Assembly (NCBI GenBank): GCA_963775125.1
Contig: CAVZHQ010000007.1
Coordinates: 682,001-746,000, forward strand
Direction: 5' to 3'
Length of the DNA stretch: 64,000 bases
Source of the DNA: JAHECQ01 sp963775125
GTDB lineage: Bacteria > Actinomycetota > Acidimicrobiia > Acidimicrobiales > SZUA-35
Position numbers and translations under genes: made by a program. Below, piece after piece: positions 46,950 through 57,091 of the stretch; positions within the stretch are counted from its first letter, which is position 1; the number at the start of each line of letters is the position of its first letter. The notes under the pieces are model-generated. The model saw nothing but the letters and a program-made list of their open reading frames with translations, had not been told where the DNA came from and made no database searches.

Positions 46950-49900
46950 ATGACCGATGTTCTTCCCGCAAGCACCGCGTTCGACCTGGACGACAAGTAC
47001 CAGGCCGAATCGGGGAGCTTCTACTTCACGGGGGTGCACGCGCTCGTGCGGGTCCCCCTCGATCAGATGCGGGCCGACCGCAAGGCCGGTCTCAAGACGG
47101 CGACGTTCGTCTCGGGATATCAAGGGTCGCCGCTGGGCGGCTATGACCGCGAGATCATCAACCACAAGCGGTTGATGGACGAATACCACATCGTCCACAA
47201 GTCCGGGTTGAACGAGGAGCTGGGCGCCACGGCTGTCATGGGCAGCCAGGTCTCGGCCACCTTCCCCCAGCAACGCTACGACGGGGTGCTCGGCATCTGG
47301 TACGGCAAGGCTCCGGGTCTCGACCGGGCCGGTGACGCCATTCGCCACGCACAGTATGCGGGCACCAGCCAACACGGAGGCGTGCTCGCGCTCACCGGCG
47401 ACGATCCGGCGAACAAGTCGTCGACCCTCCCCTCGGCGTCAGAGTTCACGTTGTCCGATCTCCACCTGCCGATCCTGCATCCGGGCAACGTCCAAGAGGT
47501 GCTCGACCTCGGACGCCACGGCGTGTACCTCTCGCGCACCTCGGGGTTGTGGTCGGCCATCAAGATCGTCACTGCGGTGGCCGACGGGTCAGGGACCGCC
47601 GAGGCGGGCCCCGACCGGATCATCCCGATCATCCCCGAGTTCGAGTGGAACGGCCGGCCGTACCGGCCCAAGGTCACGGGCCGCCTGGGCGGCGCGGTTG
47701 CCAATTCGGTCGAGCAGGAAATCCACGAGGCGCGCACCGAGCTGGCTCGGCTCTACGGCATCGAGAACAAGCTCAACAAGATCACCGATCAACCCGAGCG
47801 ACGCCTGGTTGGGCATTGTCTCCACCGGCCGCTGCTACCACGAGATCCTGGCCGCAGCCAAGAACCTCGGCCTGGCCGAGGAGGACCTTGCCTCGTACGG
47901 CATTCGGGTGCTGCAGATGTCGATGCCGTACCCGTTCGACCGGGCCATCGCCCGTCAGTTCGCGCAGGGTCTCACCGAGATCCTGGTCGTCGAGGAGAAG
48001 CGACCGTTCATCGAAGGCCAGCTCCGCGAGGCGCTCTACGGCATGGCCAACCCGCCGGTCATCGTCGGCAAGCGCGACCCCGACGATCGGATCCTCGTAC
48101 CGTTGCACGGCGCCCTCGACGCCGACGCCTTGGTCGAGCCCCTGCGTCGGCGTCTGATCGGCCGCATCGACCCGGCCCGCCTGGCCCCTCCGCCTGCGGC
48201 CGACAACGACGCAATGCGAGCCGCCGATCGCAAGCTCATCGAGCTGTTGCCGTCGCGGACGCCGTACTTCTGCTCGGGCTGTCCGCATTCCACGGGCACG
48301 AAGGCGCCGACCGATTCGCTGGTCGGAGGGGGCATCGGCTGTCATGGCCTGGTCGGACTCATGGCTCCCGAGCGCGTCGGCACCGTCATGGGCAACACCC
48401 AGATGGGCGGCGAGGGAGTGCACTGGATCGGGATCGAGCCCTTCGTCGGCGTCGAGCACTTCATCCAGAACTTGGGCGACGGCACCTTCGCCCACTCCGG
48501 TTCCCTGGCCATTCGTGCGGCACGGGCCGCCGGGTCGCACATGACCTTCAAGATTCTGTACAACGGCGCCGTTGCGATGACCGGCGGTCAGGATGCTGCC
48601 GGCGCCATGCCCGTGCCCCAGCTCAGCGCATGGCTGCAGAGCGAAGGTGTCACCCGGGTGATCGTCACCACCGACGACCGGGACAAGTACAAGGGCGTCA
48701 AGATGCCAAAGGGCGTCGACGTGTGGGACCGCGACCGGATCATCGAGGCTCAGGAAGTCCTTCGGGACGAGCCCGGCGTCACCGTGCTCATCCACGACCA
48801 ACAGTGCGCGGCAGAGAAGCGCCGCGATCGCAAGCGGGGCCGGGTCATCGATCCAGCCGAGCGCATCGTCATCAACGAACGGGTTTGCGAAGGCTGCGGC
48901 GATTGCGGAGCCAAGTCCAACTGCTTGTCGGTCCAGCCAATCGAAACCGAGTTCGGCCGCAAGACGCAGATTCACCAATCCAGCTGCAACAAGGACTATT
49001 CGTGTCTGGACGGCGACTGCCCGTCGTTCCTGTCGGTCATTCCCAACGCCAAGGCCGCAAAGACCAGCCGCGAGAAGGGCGGCGCCCGGCGGGTCCCGAC
49101 CCTCGACGAATCCTTGCTGGTCGAGCCGACCATGGTCGTGCCCACCGATGACGTGACCATTCGCATGCCGGGCGTCGGCGGGACCGGTGTAGTCACCGTG
49201 TCGCAGATCCTGGGGACCGCAGCCACCCTCGACGGCAAGTACGTCGGCGGCCTCGATCAGACCGGTCTGTCACAGAAGGCCGGGCCGGTCGTCTCCGATC
49301 TCCGGATCTCGACCGAACCCCAAGAAGGCACCAACAAGCTCACGGCCGGTTCGGCCGATGTCTACCTGGTCTTCGATCTCCTGGTCGGCCTGTCGCCCAG
49401 CAATCTTCACGGCGTGTCGCCCGAGCGAACGGTTGCGATCGTGTCGATGACGAAGACACCGACCGGCGAAATGGTTCGTGATGTCAACGCCGCCTTCCCC
49501 GACCTCGAGCCGCTCAAGGTCGAGCTGAACAGCCGCACCCGGGGCGAGCTCAACCGCTACCTCGACGCCACGGCCATCACCGAAGGGCTGTTCGGCGAGT
49601 CGACGACCGCGAACACCTTCATGATCGGTGTCGCCTATCAGGTCGGAGCCCTGCCCATTTCGGCCGGCGCCATCGAGCAGGCCATCGAACTCAACGGCGC
49701 CGCTGTCGACGCCAATCGGTCGGCGTTCCGCTGGGGGCGAATGTGGGCCATCGACGCCGACGCTGTTCGCAAGGCATCCCAGCTCCCCGAGGATCACCTT
49801 CCGACACCCTCTCCCGCCCTCGAGTCGGCCATCGTTGCGGCCGGCCTGGGTGTCGGCGAGCTGGGACGTCTGGTTCGTATGCGTGCCGCCGACCTGGTCG

Positions 49901-50460
49901 AGTATCAGGACGAGCGGTACGCCCGGCGCTATCTCGGTACGGTGGCCAAGGCCGCTGCCGCCGGCGACATCGGCTTCGCCGAGGCGGTCGCTCGCTACGC
50001 CTACAAGCTGATGGCCTACAAGGACGAGTACGAGGTGGCCCGCCTCCACGTCGATGAAGCGGTCAAACTGACGGTCACCAACGCCGTCGGTTCCGACGTC
50101 ACCATCAAGTACAACCTCCACCCGCCCATGCTTCGGGCGCTCGGTCTCGATCAGAAGATCGAACTCGGCCCGTGGTTCACCCCGGCGCTGAAGACCTTGG
50201 CTGCCGGCAAGAAGTTGCGAGGCACGCCACTCGACCCGTTCGGTCGGGCCAAGGTGCGCAAGGTGGAACGGCAGCTGGTGAAGGAGTACGAGGACATCGT
50301 CTCCCGACTGGCCCCCAAGGTCACCACCGACAATGCGGCCAAGGCGACCGAGCTGGCCTGCCTGCCCGACGTCGTTCGTGGCTATGAGGACATCAAGCTC
50401 GAAAACGTCGAGCGCTATCACTCCGAACTGGCCCGCCTCCGCTCAGTGCTGGGTGTCTGA
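46950..50460 (+). CDS. Indolepyruvate ferredoxin oxidoreductase family fusion, one frameshift
   Basis: About 1169 residues after removal of one extra base at about 47787-47792. It oxidatively decarboxylates 2-oxo acids to acyl-CoA with ferredoxin. Order: transketolase-like part (ATFVSGYQGSPLGGYDRE), a TPP-binding domain with CSGCPHSTGTKAPTDS near residue 440, an iron-sulfur segment CEGCGDCGAKSNC near 650, and the gamma domain MPGVGGTGVVTVSQILG near 740, then a C-terminal DUF-like tail. All in one chain, as in proteobacterial and actinobacterial aerobic forms. GAGGGGGAT precedes the ATG. Confidence 0.88.
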
Positions 50461-50522
50461 CAGTGCCGGGTATCTGAGCCAGTTCGAAACAACCCCCGTT
50501 CACCAATCAAAGAAATGTGGTC

Positions 50523-51290
50523 ATGACCAAGAACACGATGCTCGAAACCCTCGCGTCCGGAGGCACGGCCCTTGGCGCGTGGATGTTCCTGCGTGAGCCC
50601 CTGATCGCCTCGGCTGCCGCCCAGATGGAGTACGACTACGTCTGCATCGACATGCAGCACGGCCTCCAGGACTACGGCGACGTGACCGCGATGCTGAGCG
50701 CCACCGCGGCTGGAGGGGCGACCCCGATCGTCCGTACGCCCTGGAACGAACCGGGAATGATCGGCCGCCTGCTCGACGCCGGTGCGCTCGGAATCATCAT
50801 CCCGATGGTCAACACCAAGGCCGAGGCCGAGATGGCAGCGAAGGCATGCCGCTATGCGCCGGTCGGGTTCCGCAGCATGGGTCCCGTCGGTGCCGGCGTC
50901 CGTCACGGCGGCGACTACTTCGCCAAGGCCAACACCGAGGTCGCCATCATCCCGATGATCGAAACCGCGCAGGCCGTCTCGAACCTCGATGACATCTTGT
51001 CGGTCCCCGGCGTCGACACCATCTACGTCGGTCCCGCCGATCTCTCGCTGACCTTGGGCCTCGGCCCCGGCCTCGACAACGCCGACCCCAAGTTCACCGA
51101 GGCCATCGACACCATCCTCGCCGGGTGCAAGAAGCATGGTGTCACCGCCGGCATCCATTGCTCACCGGAGTTGGCGGGCAAGCGCTACGACCAAGGGTTC
51201 CGCCTGCTGTCGATCGGCTATGACTTCGGTCCCGTCACCGCAGCGCTGCGCACCGATTTGGCCACCGCACGCGCCGCGACCACCAAGTAA
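50523..51290 (+). CDS. HpcH/HpaI family aldolase
   Basis: A 255-residue class II aldolase cleaving or making 4-hydroxy-2-oxo acids. LGAWMFLREPLIASAAAQMEYDYVCIDMQHG, with catalytic His, and the metal-binding PMIETAQAV and VGPADLSLTLG motifs are clear. It lies between the ferredoxin oxidoreductase and RidA, so the pyruvate or other 2-oxo acid it releases could feed the oxidoreductase (inference). Confidence 0.9.
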   Translation: MTKNTMLETLASGGTALGAWMFLREPLIASAAAQMEYDYVCIDMQHGLQDYGDVTAMLSATAAGGATPIVRTPWNEPGMIGRLLDAGALGIIIPMVNTKAEAEMAAKACRYAPVGFRSMGPVGAGVRHGGDYFAKANTEVAIIPMIETAQAVSNLDDILSVPGVDTIYVGPADLSLTLGLGPGLDNADPKFTEAIDTILAGCKKHGVTAGIHCSPELAGKRYDQGFRLLSIGYDFGPVTAALRTDLATARAATTK

Positions 51291-51348
51291 CGCTCCCTCA
51301 CGCAACCATCCGACCATCAAACCATCCGACCCAGACAGGACAACCACG

Positions 51349-51738
51349 ATGACCCGTACTTCCATCGAAGCCGGAAGCTTCGCGCACGAGAACCCCATTC
51401 CCTGCGCCACCCGAATTGGACCACTGATCGAGTCGAGCATCATCCCCCCCTTCAACGCCGGTGGGCGCGAACTGCCCGACACCATCGAGGAGCAAATCGC
51501 CAACCTCTTCGTCCACATGGGGAACATGCTCACCGAGGCCGGTGCAGGCTGGGACGACATGGCCAAGGTGACGTTCTTCGTCAGCAACCCGGCGGAGGCG
51601 CGCACCGCGCTCAACGACCCCTGGGTCGAGAAGTTTCCTGACGCGAACTCGCGTCCGTCGCGCCACACGATGCAGATACCGGACGGCGGCGGAAAGCTGA
51701 AGATCAGCTGCGTGTTCACCGCGTACGTCGATCGATGA
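51349..51738 (+). CDS. RidA family (YjgF/UK114) protein
   Basis: A 129-residue small trimeric protein of the enamine/imine deaminase superfamily. QIANLFVHMGNMLTEAGAGWDDMAKVTFFVSN is the span of the core; the arginine in NSRPSRHTM matches the usual substrate-binding site. AGGA nine bases before the ATG. Its last 4 nt overlap the next gene (ATGA). In this setting it may hydrolyse an imine or enamine from nitrogen-ring breakdown. Confidence 0.88.
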   Translation: MTRTSIEAGSFAHENPIPCATRIGPLIESSIIPPFNAGGRELPDTIEEQIANLFVHMGNMLTEAGAGWDDMAKVTFFVSNPAEARTALNDPWVEKFPDANSRPSRHTMQIPDGGGKLKISCVFTAYVDR

Positions 51739-53987
51739 GCCACGGCGGCCATTGGGCCGGGCGCCGAGAAGATCACCACCTGCTCGTCGGCCAGACCACC
51801 TTCATCGACGGACTGCATGCACCGGAGCTCGAAGGCGCGGTGCATGCACACTTCGTTCGATCCATCGAACCGCATGCCCGCCTGCGTTCGGTTGCCACCG
51901 CCGAGGCAGAGGCGTCACCGGGGGTGGTCGCGGTCTTCACCGGCCCGCAGATCAACGGTTGGCCGTTTCCTCCGCGCCTGCCGATGATGAACAAAGACCT
52001 TTGGCGGCCGCTGATGGCGACCGAGAAGGTGCGGTTCGTGGGGGAACCCGTGGCGGTCGTGCTGGCCGAGACCGCCGCCCAGGCCGCCGACGCGGCCGAG
52101 CTCGTGGTCATCGACTACGAGCCCCTGCCGCCACTCGTCGACCTCCACTCGAGCCTTCGTGGCGACGTCCTGCTCCACGAACACGCCGGTACCAATGTGT
52201 CGTTCGAATGGCAGACCCCCGAGGTGCCCGACGACGTCTGGAACGCGTGTGATGTCGTGATCGACTTCGACATCAAGCATCCTCGGCTGGCACCCAGCCC
52301 CATCGAGCCGTTGGCCGGCGCAGTCGCGTGGGGCGACGACGGTCGATGCACCGTCTGGGTCTGTTCCCAGCGCCCCGCCGGTGCGCGCTACGTCATCCAG
52401 AATTCGCTCGGTCTCGCCGACGGGACCGTGCGAGCCATCGCGCCCGATGTCGGCGGTGGGTTCGGTGCGAAGGGCGGCTACGGCTGCTATCCCGAGGATG
52501 TCGTCGGGGCGTTCGTGTCCCGGGAGATCGGTCGGCCGGTCCGGTGGGCCGAGACCCGAAGCGAGGCGATGGTCGGCATGGGCCACGGTCGCGCGTCGGT
52601 GCACCGGGTGCGTATCGGCGGGAACAACGACGGAACCATCGTGGCCTACGCCGTCGACGCGCTCCAGGACAGCGGCGCCTATCCCGCCATGGGTACCAAC
52701 GTCACCACCAACCTCAGAAACTCGGGCACGGGTGTTTACGACATCCAGACCGCGTCGGCCCGCGGTACCTCCGTTGTCACCAACACCACGCCCACCGTGG
52801 CCTTCCGGGGTGCAGGCCGCCCCGAGGCATCGACCAGCGTCGAGCGAGCCGTCGATCGGTTCGCCACCGCAATCGGCAAGGACCCCGCCGAGGTCCGCCG
52901 TCAGAACCTCGTTGCGGCCGATGCGTTCCCGTACACCAACGCGCTCGGCACGACCTACGACAGCGGCGACTACGAGGCTGCGCTCGACAAGGTCCTCGAG
53001 GCCGTGGGCTACGCGGCGCTGCGGGCCGAACAGGCCGCTCGTCGAGCGGCCGGAGACCCCATCCTCCTGGGCATCGGTGTGAGCTGCACGGTGGAGATCA
53101 CCGGCGGGGGAGAGGGCGAGACCTCGCAAGGTTCCCTCGGCCCCGATGGCCGATTCTCGTTCATCGTCGGTACCTCGCCGCACGGCCAGAGTCACGAGCA
53201 CACGTTCGCGGCGCTCGCCGCCGCCGAGCTCGGTGTCGATCCTGACCGAATCGACATCCTGCACAGCGACACCGACCTGTCACCCTTCGGTGGCGGAACG
53301 ATCGGTTCGCGTTCAGCCCAGCTCGGGGGGTCGGCGGTCTTCGGGGCGTCGCGGGACCTGATCGAACAAGCCCGTCAGAAGGCCGCCGACCAGCTCGAGG
53401 CCAACGTCGATGACATCGTGCTCGACAAATCCACCGGCACGTTCCACGTCGTGGGCACTCCGTCACGCGCCGTCGAATGGGTCGACATCGGTCCGTTGCA
53501 CGCCGACCATGCCTACAAGCCCGAGAAGGGCGCAGGAACCTTCGCGTTCGGCGCCTGTGTGGCCGTTGTCGAGATCGATACCGAGACGGGATCGACGTCA
53601 GTGCTTCGCCTCATTACCTGCGACGACGCCGGGGTCATCCTGCAACCGGTGTTGGCCGAGGGTCAGGTCCACGGCGGCTTGGGTCTGGCGGTCAGCGCCG
53701 CCTTCTACGAGGAGATGGTCTACAGCGAGGACGGCATTCCGTTGACCGTCACGTTCATGGACTACGGCATCCCGTCCGCGGCCGAAATGCCGAGCTACGA
53801 GACCTACGAGATGGAGACGCCATCGCCCCTCAACCCCATCGGGGTCAAGGGCGTCGGTGAGTCGGGCACGGTGGTTGCCACACCCGCCCTGCAGTCGGCG
53901 GTGCTCGACGCGCTTGCTTCGCACGGGATCGAGCACCTCGACCTGCCCCTGACGCCTCAGAAGATCTGGCACGCGTTGCAGGGCTGA
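51735..53987 (+). CDS. Xanthine dehydrogenase-family molybdenum hydroxylase, large subunit
   Basis: A 750-residue molybdopterin-cytosine-dinucleotide-type large subunit that hydroxylates heteroaromatic rings or aldehydes with water. AFRGAGRPEASTSVER replaces the CO dehydrogenase cysteine loop, so it is not a CO dehydrogenase. DVGGGFGAKGGYGCYPEDV and the catalytic glutamate in GVKGVGESGTVVATPA are intact. The FAD and iron-sulfur subunits usually encoded next to it are absent from the window. It overlaps the RidA gene by 4 nt. Confidence 0.9.
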   Translation: MSHGGHWAGRREDHHLLVGQTTFIDGLHAPELEGAVHAHFVRSIEPHARLRSVATAEAEASPGVVAVFTGPQINGWPFPPRLPMMNKDLWRPLMATEKVRFVGEPVAVVLAETAAQAADAAELVVIDYEPLPPLVDLHSSLRGDVLLHEHAGTNVSFEWQTPEVPDDVWNACDVVIDFDIKHPRLAPSPIEPLAGAVAWGDDGRCTVWVCSQRPAGARYVIQNSLGLADGTVRAIAPDVGGGFGAKGGYGCYPEDVVGAFVSREIGRPVRWAETRSEAMVGMGHGRASVHRVRIGGNNDGTIVAYAVDALQDSGAYPAMGTNVTTNLRNSGTGVYDIQTASARGTSVVTNTTPTVAFRGAGRPEASTSVERAVDRFATAIGKDPAEVRRQNLVAADAFPYTNALGTTYDSGDYEAALDKVLEAVGYAALRAEQAARRAAGDPILLGIGVSCTVEITGGGEGETSQGSLGPDGRFSFIVGTSPHGQSHEHTFAALAAAELGVDPDRIDILHSDTDLSPFGGGTIGSRSAQLGGSAVFGASRDLIEQARQKAADQLEANVDDIVLDKSTGTFHVVGTPSRAVEWVDIGPLHADHAYKPEKGAGTFAFGACVAVVEIDTETGSTSVLRLITCDDAGVILQPVLAEGQVHGGLGLAVSAAFYEEMVYSEDGIPLTVTFMDYGIPSAAEMPSYETYEMETPSPLNPIGVKGVGESGTVVATPALQSAVLDALASHGIEHLDLPLTPQKIWHALQG

Positions 53988-53989
53988 CG

Positions 53990-54026
53990 CCCGGTCTCGC
54001 GTGCCGAACGGCACGTCGAGACCGGG
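53990..54026 (+). terminator. Strong hairpin after the molybdenum hydroxylase gene
   Basis: CCCGGTCTCG (53990-53999) and CGAGACCGGG (54017-54026) enclose CGTGCC/GGCACG with a GAAC loop, giving 16 pairs with one bulged T. It starts 3 nt after the stop codon and should end the six-gene unit, although no T-run follows. Confidence 0.65.
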
Positions 54027-54101
54027 ACCAAGGTCCCTAGCTCGGTCACCCCTCTTCGATGAGGCTCTTGACCAGAGCCAACCCTCGAAGGAGACGTATT
54101 C

Positions 54102-55658
54102 ATGACCCTCACGGAACAGCCGGTCTCGACCCAAGGTCCTTCCGCGCGCCCGCCATCAACTGAGTCGCTGTCGCCGCGCTGGTTCCTCGGCCTGCTCCTC
54201 GGTGCCACGGCGCTGGGTGTGGCCGGACTGGTGGCCGTCGTGGGCCTGTCGATGCTGTTGAAGTCAGACGACGACGGCGGCGGTGCCGCGGCCGCTGTCT
54301 CGACCCTGGCGATCGAGCTGTCCGAGTTCAAGATCGACGGCCAGCTCACCGCGCCGGCCGGCGACGTCACGCTGCAGTTGTCCAATACCGGGACCATGGC
54401 TCACAATCTGGGCGTGCGCGAACTCGGCGCGCAGAGTTCTGATGTCGGCCCCGGCGGCACCGTCGAACTCGCGCTTGGAACCCTGGCCCCTGGTGTCTAC
54501 GAGGTGTTCTGCAACATCGCCGGTCACGTTGATTCCGGCATGGTCAACACGCTCACGATCACCGGTGACGGCGAAGCGGTGACCGCCGGGTCGGGCACGG
54601 ACTCGTCAGCCGCGGCGTCGGGTGGGCATGGTGCCCACAGCGGCGAGACCACCACCGAAGAGTGGGCGGCGATGGACACCGCGATGATGGAGTCGATGCT
54701 CAAGTTCCCGGCGGAGACCGAGGGCAAGGGCAACCCGATCCTCGAGCCGACCGAGATCCGGGCCGACGGCACCAAGGTGTTCGACCTCACCGCCGAGATC
54801 GTCGACTGGGAGGTCGAGCCGGGCAAGATCGTGGAGGCCTGGACCTACAACGGTGTGGTGCCGGCTCCACAGATCCTGCTCGACCGCGGCGACAAGGTCG
54901 AGGTCCGGGTGCTCAACAACCTCCCGCTGTCGACCGACATCCACTGGCATGGCGTCATCGCGCCGAACGACCAGGACGGCGTCGCTCCCTACACCCAGGA
55001 TCCGATCCCGCCGAACGGCGGGAGGTTCACCTACGAGTTCACGGCCACTGACGACGCCATCGCCATGTACCACGCCCACAACCACGGCCAGCTCATGGTG
55101 GTCAACGGCATGTTCGGAACCATCCGCATCGGTGAGAACCCCATCCCCTACGGGGCGACCATCAGCGGCGTCACCATTCCTGATGAGATCGACCTCGTGG
55201 CCGACATCCCCATGGTCCTCAACGATGCCGGCACCATCGGCCTCACCCTCAACGGGAAGAGCTTCCCGGCAACCGAGCCCCTGGTTCTGAACGAGGGCGA
55301 CTGGGTCAGTGTCAGCTACTTCAACGAGGGCCTGCTGGCGCACCCGATGCACCTGCACCGGTTCCCCCAGTTGGTCTACGCCAAGGACGGCATTCCCCTG
55401 GACGAGCCCTACTGGGTCGACACCCTGAACATCGCCCCCGGCGAGCGGTACACGGTCATCTTCCGGGCCGATGACGTGGGCACCTGGGTCTGGCACTGCC
55501 ACATCCTCAACCACGTCGAACGAGAGGCCGGGATGTTCGGCATGGTCACCGCCATCATCGTCAACGAGAACCCGGCCTTCGATCCGATGGCCGAGCCGAT
55601 CCGGCCCAGCAACTGGCGCCAGACCGCCGGTGCCCCCATCCCGGTCGAGGAGAGCTAA
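54102..55658 (+). CDS. Membrane-anchored multicopper oxidase with N-terminal cupredoxin
   Basis: A 518-residue exported oxidase. One membrane segment (about 27-52, WFLGLLLGATALGVAGLVAV) is followed by a plastocyanin-like domain (about 65-150; copper ligands H in TMAHNLGV, C in VFCNIAGHVDSGM with H and M) and a two-domain oxidase with HWHG, YHAHNHGQ, HPMHLHRF and HCHILNHVEREAGM, which carry type 1, 2 and 3 copper ligands. Likely oxidises metals, phenols or nitrite-type substrates. GAAGGAG precedes the ATG. Confidence 0.88.
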   Translation: MTLTEQPVSTQGPSARPPSTESLSPRWFLGLLLGATALGVAGLVAVVGLSMLLKSDDDGGGAAAAVSTLAIELSEFKIDGQLTAPAGDVTLQLSNTGTMAHNLGVRELGAQSSDVGPGGTVELALGTLAPGVYEVFCNIAGHVDSGMVNTLTITGDGEAVTAGSGTDSSAAASGGHGAHSGETTTEEWAAMDTAMMESMLKFPAETEGKGNPILEPTEIRADGTKVFDLTAEIVDWEVEPGKIVEAWTYNGVVPAPQILLDRGDKVEVRVLNNLPLSTDIHWHGVIAPNDQDGVAPYTQDPIPPNGGRFTYEFTATDDAIAMYHAHNHGQLMVVNGMFGTIRIGENPIPYGATISGVTIPDEIDLVADIPMVLNDAGTIGLTLNGKSFPATEPLVLNEGDWVSVSYFNEGLLAHPMHLHRFPQLVYAKDGIPLDEPYWVDTLNIAPGERYTVIFRADDVGTWVWHCHILNHVEREAGMFGMVTAIIVNENPAFDPMAEPIRPSNWRQTAGAPIPVEES

Positions 55659-55672
55659 CCCCCTCACCCACG

Positions 55673-55749
55673 AACTGCAAGACGGGAACCCCCTCGAAGG
55701 GGGTTCCCGTCTTGCAGTTTTGGGCTGCGTGGCTCTGGGCTTGCAGTTC
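55673..55749. repeat. Nested inverted repeat, CTGCAAG/CTTGCAG family, copy 2
   Basis: A perfect 21-bp stem (55673-55693 with 55699-55719, loop TCGAA) begins AACTGCAAGACGGG and ends CCCGTCTTGCAGTT, followed by TT. A further GGGCTTGCAGTTCG at 55737-55750 repeats the outer half. It fills the space between the multicopper oxidase and the convergent luciferase-like gene, so it probably also terminates transcription from both sides. Confidence 0.8.
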
Positions 55750-55752
55750 GGT

Positions 55753-56628
55753 TCAGCGGACGGCGGGGGAGACGGCGTCGTGCCAGGCGAGAAGCAGCTC
55801 GAGGCTGGCGGCCGGCGAGTCGGCGGCGGTCGCCGCCTTCAGGTGCGTGGCCCCCAACGCCTTGTACGCGAGGGCGGCATCGACCCACTTCTGGGGGTCA
55901 TCGCCCGCCGCCGCTCGGATCACGCACTCGACGCCGAGCGCCGATGGGTCCCGGCCGGCGTCCCGGGCGTAGCCGCGGACTCGCTCGAGGACCGGGGCCA
56001 ACTGGTCGGGTGGGAACTGGGGCATCCAGCCGTCGGCGAGGCGTCCGACCCGTTCGATGACGGGTTCGGCGACGAAGCCGAAGAAGGAACCCATCCAGAT
56101 GGGAATCGGGCGTTGGACGGGCATGGGGTTGAGGCCGACGCGGTCGAGGTCATGCCACTGGCCCTTGAAGGTGACGAGCTCCTCGGTCCAATAGCGGCGG
56201 AGCACCTCGATCTGTTCCTCCATGCGCTTGCCGCGGTTCTTGAAGTTCTCGTTGAGTGCCTCGTACTCCATCCAGTTGCGGCCAACCCCGACCCCGAGTC
56301 GAACCCGACCGCCGGAGAGCAGGTCGAGTTGGGCAACCTGCTTTGCGACCAAGGTGGTCTGACGCTGGGGCAGGATCAGGATCCCCGTGACCAGCTCGAC
56401 GCGTTCGGTGACGGCTCCGATGAAGCTGAGCGTGACCAACGGTTCGTGCACGGCGGTGTCGTAGAGGTGCACCTTCTCGCCATTGGCGCGGTCGGGATGC
56501 CCGCCGACGACGTGATCGTTGGTCGTGATGCTGTCGAACCCGACGCCCTCCACGGCTTGCGCGATGTCGCGTATCTGGGCGAAGTCCGTTCCGATGGACG
56601 TGTTGGCGAACATGGCGCCGAGCTGCAT
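55753..56628 (-). CDS. Luciferase-like, probably F420-dependent oxidoreductase
   Basis: A 291-residue LLM protein: FDSITTNDHVVGGHPD, VAQLDLLSGGRVRLGVGVGRNW, FKNRGKRMEEQIEVLRRYW and PIPIWMGSFFGF. The start at 56628 gives the family N-terminus MQLGAMFANTSIG. It is divergent from the RidA gene at 56693. Substrate unknown. Confidence 0.87.
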   Translation of the reverse strand: MQLGAMFANTSIGTDFAQIRDIAQAVEGVGFDSITTNDHVVGGHPDRANGEKVHLYDTAVHEPLVTLSFIGAVTERVELVTGILILPQRQTTLVAKQVAQLDLLSGGRVRLGVGVGRNWMEYEALNENFKNRGKRMEEQIEVLRRYWTEELVTFKGQWHDLDRVGLNPMPVQRPIPIWMGSFFGFVAEPVIERVGRLADGWMPQFPPDQLAPVLERVRGYARDAGRDPSALGVECVIRAAAGDDPQKWVDAALAYKALGATHLKAATAADSPAASLELLLAWHDAVSPAVR

Positions 56629-56692
56629 GGTTGTTCTCGTTTCTGAAGGGTCCGTTTCTGAAGAAGGTGCAGTCCCGGACTAGGTTTTGGCA

Positions 56693-57088
56693 ATGACTGA
56701 ACGACTACCTGTGATCCCGCCCGGTTCCGAGTTCCAGTACGAGAAGCTGCACTTCGCGCCGGCGCTGCGGGTTGGCGACACCCTGCATGTCAGCGGTGTC
56801 ATCGGCACGAACCCCGACGGGTCGTGTTCGGATGATCCGGCAACACAATTCAAGCAGGCATTCGACTCGCTGGCCGCGGTGATGGAGGCGGCGGGCGGAT
56901 CGCTCGCCGACATCGTCGAGATGACCACGTTCCACGTCGGACTCCAAGCCAACATGCGCACCTTCATCCAGGTCATGAAGCAGCACGTTGTCGCCGAACC
57001 TTGGCCGGCGTGGACGGCGATCGGCATCACCGAACTCGCCATCCCGGGCGGCATGGTCGAGATCCGGGCGACCGCCGACCTCGGGTAG
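56693..57088 (+). CDS. RidA family (YjgF/UK114) protein
   Basis: A 131-residue RidA-fold protein: LHFAPALRVGDTLHVSGVIG, FDSLAAVMEAAGGSLADIVEM and PAWTAIGITELAIPG. The usual arginine of imine deaminases is replaced in the WPAWTAIGI segment, so it belongs to a sub-group of unknown activity. ATG 56693 is used; a TTG two codons earlier is possible. Its 3' flank is a tandem-repeat array. Confidence 0.85.
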   Translation: MTERLPVIPPGSEFQYEKLHFAPALRVGDTLHVSGVIGTNPDGSCSDDPATQFKQAFDSLAAVMEAAGGSLADIVEMTTFHVGLQANMRTFIQVMKQHVVAEPWPAWTAIGITELAIPGGMVEIRATADLG

Positions 57089-57091
57089 GTC

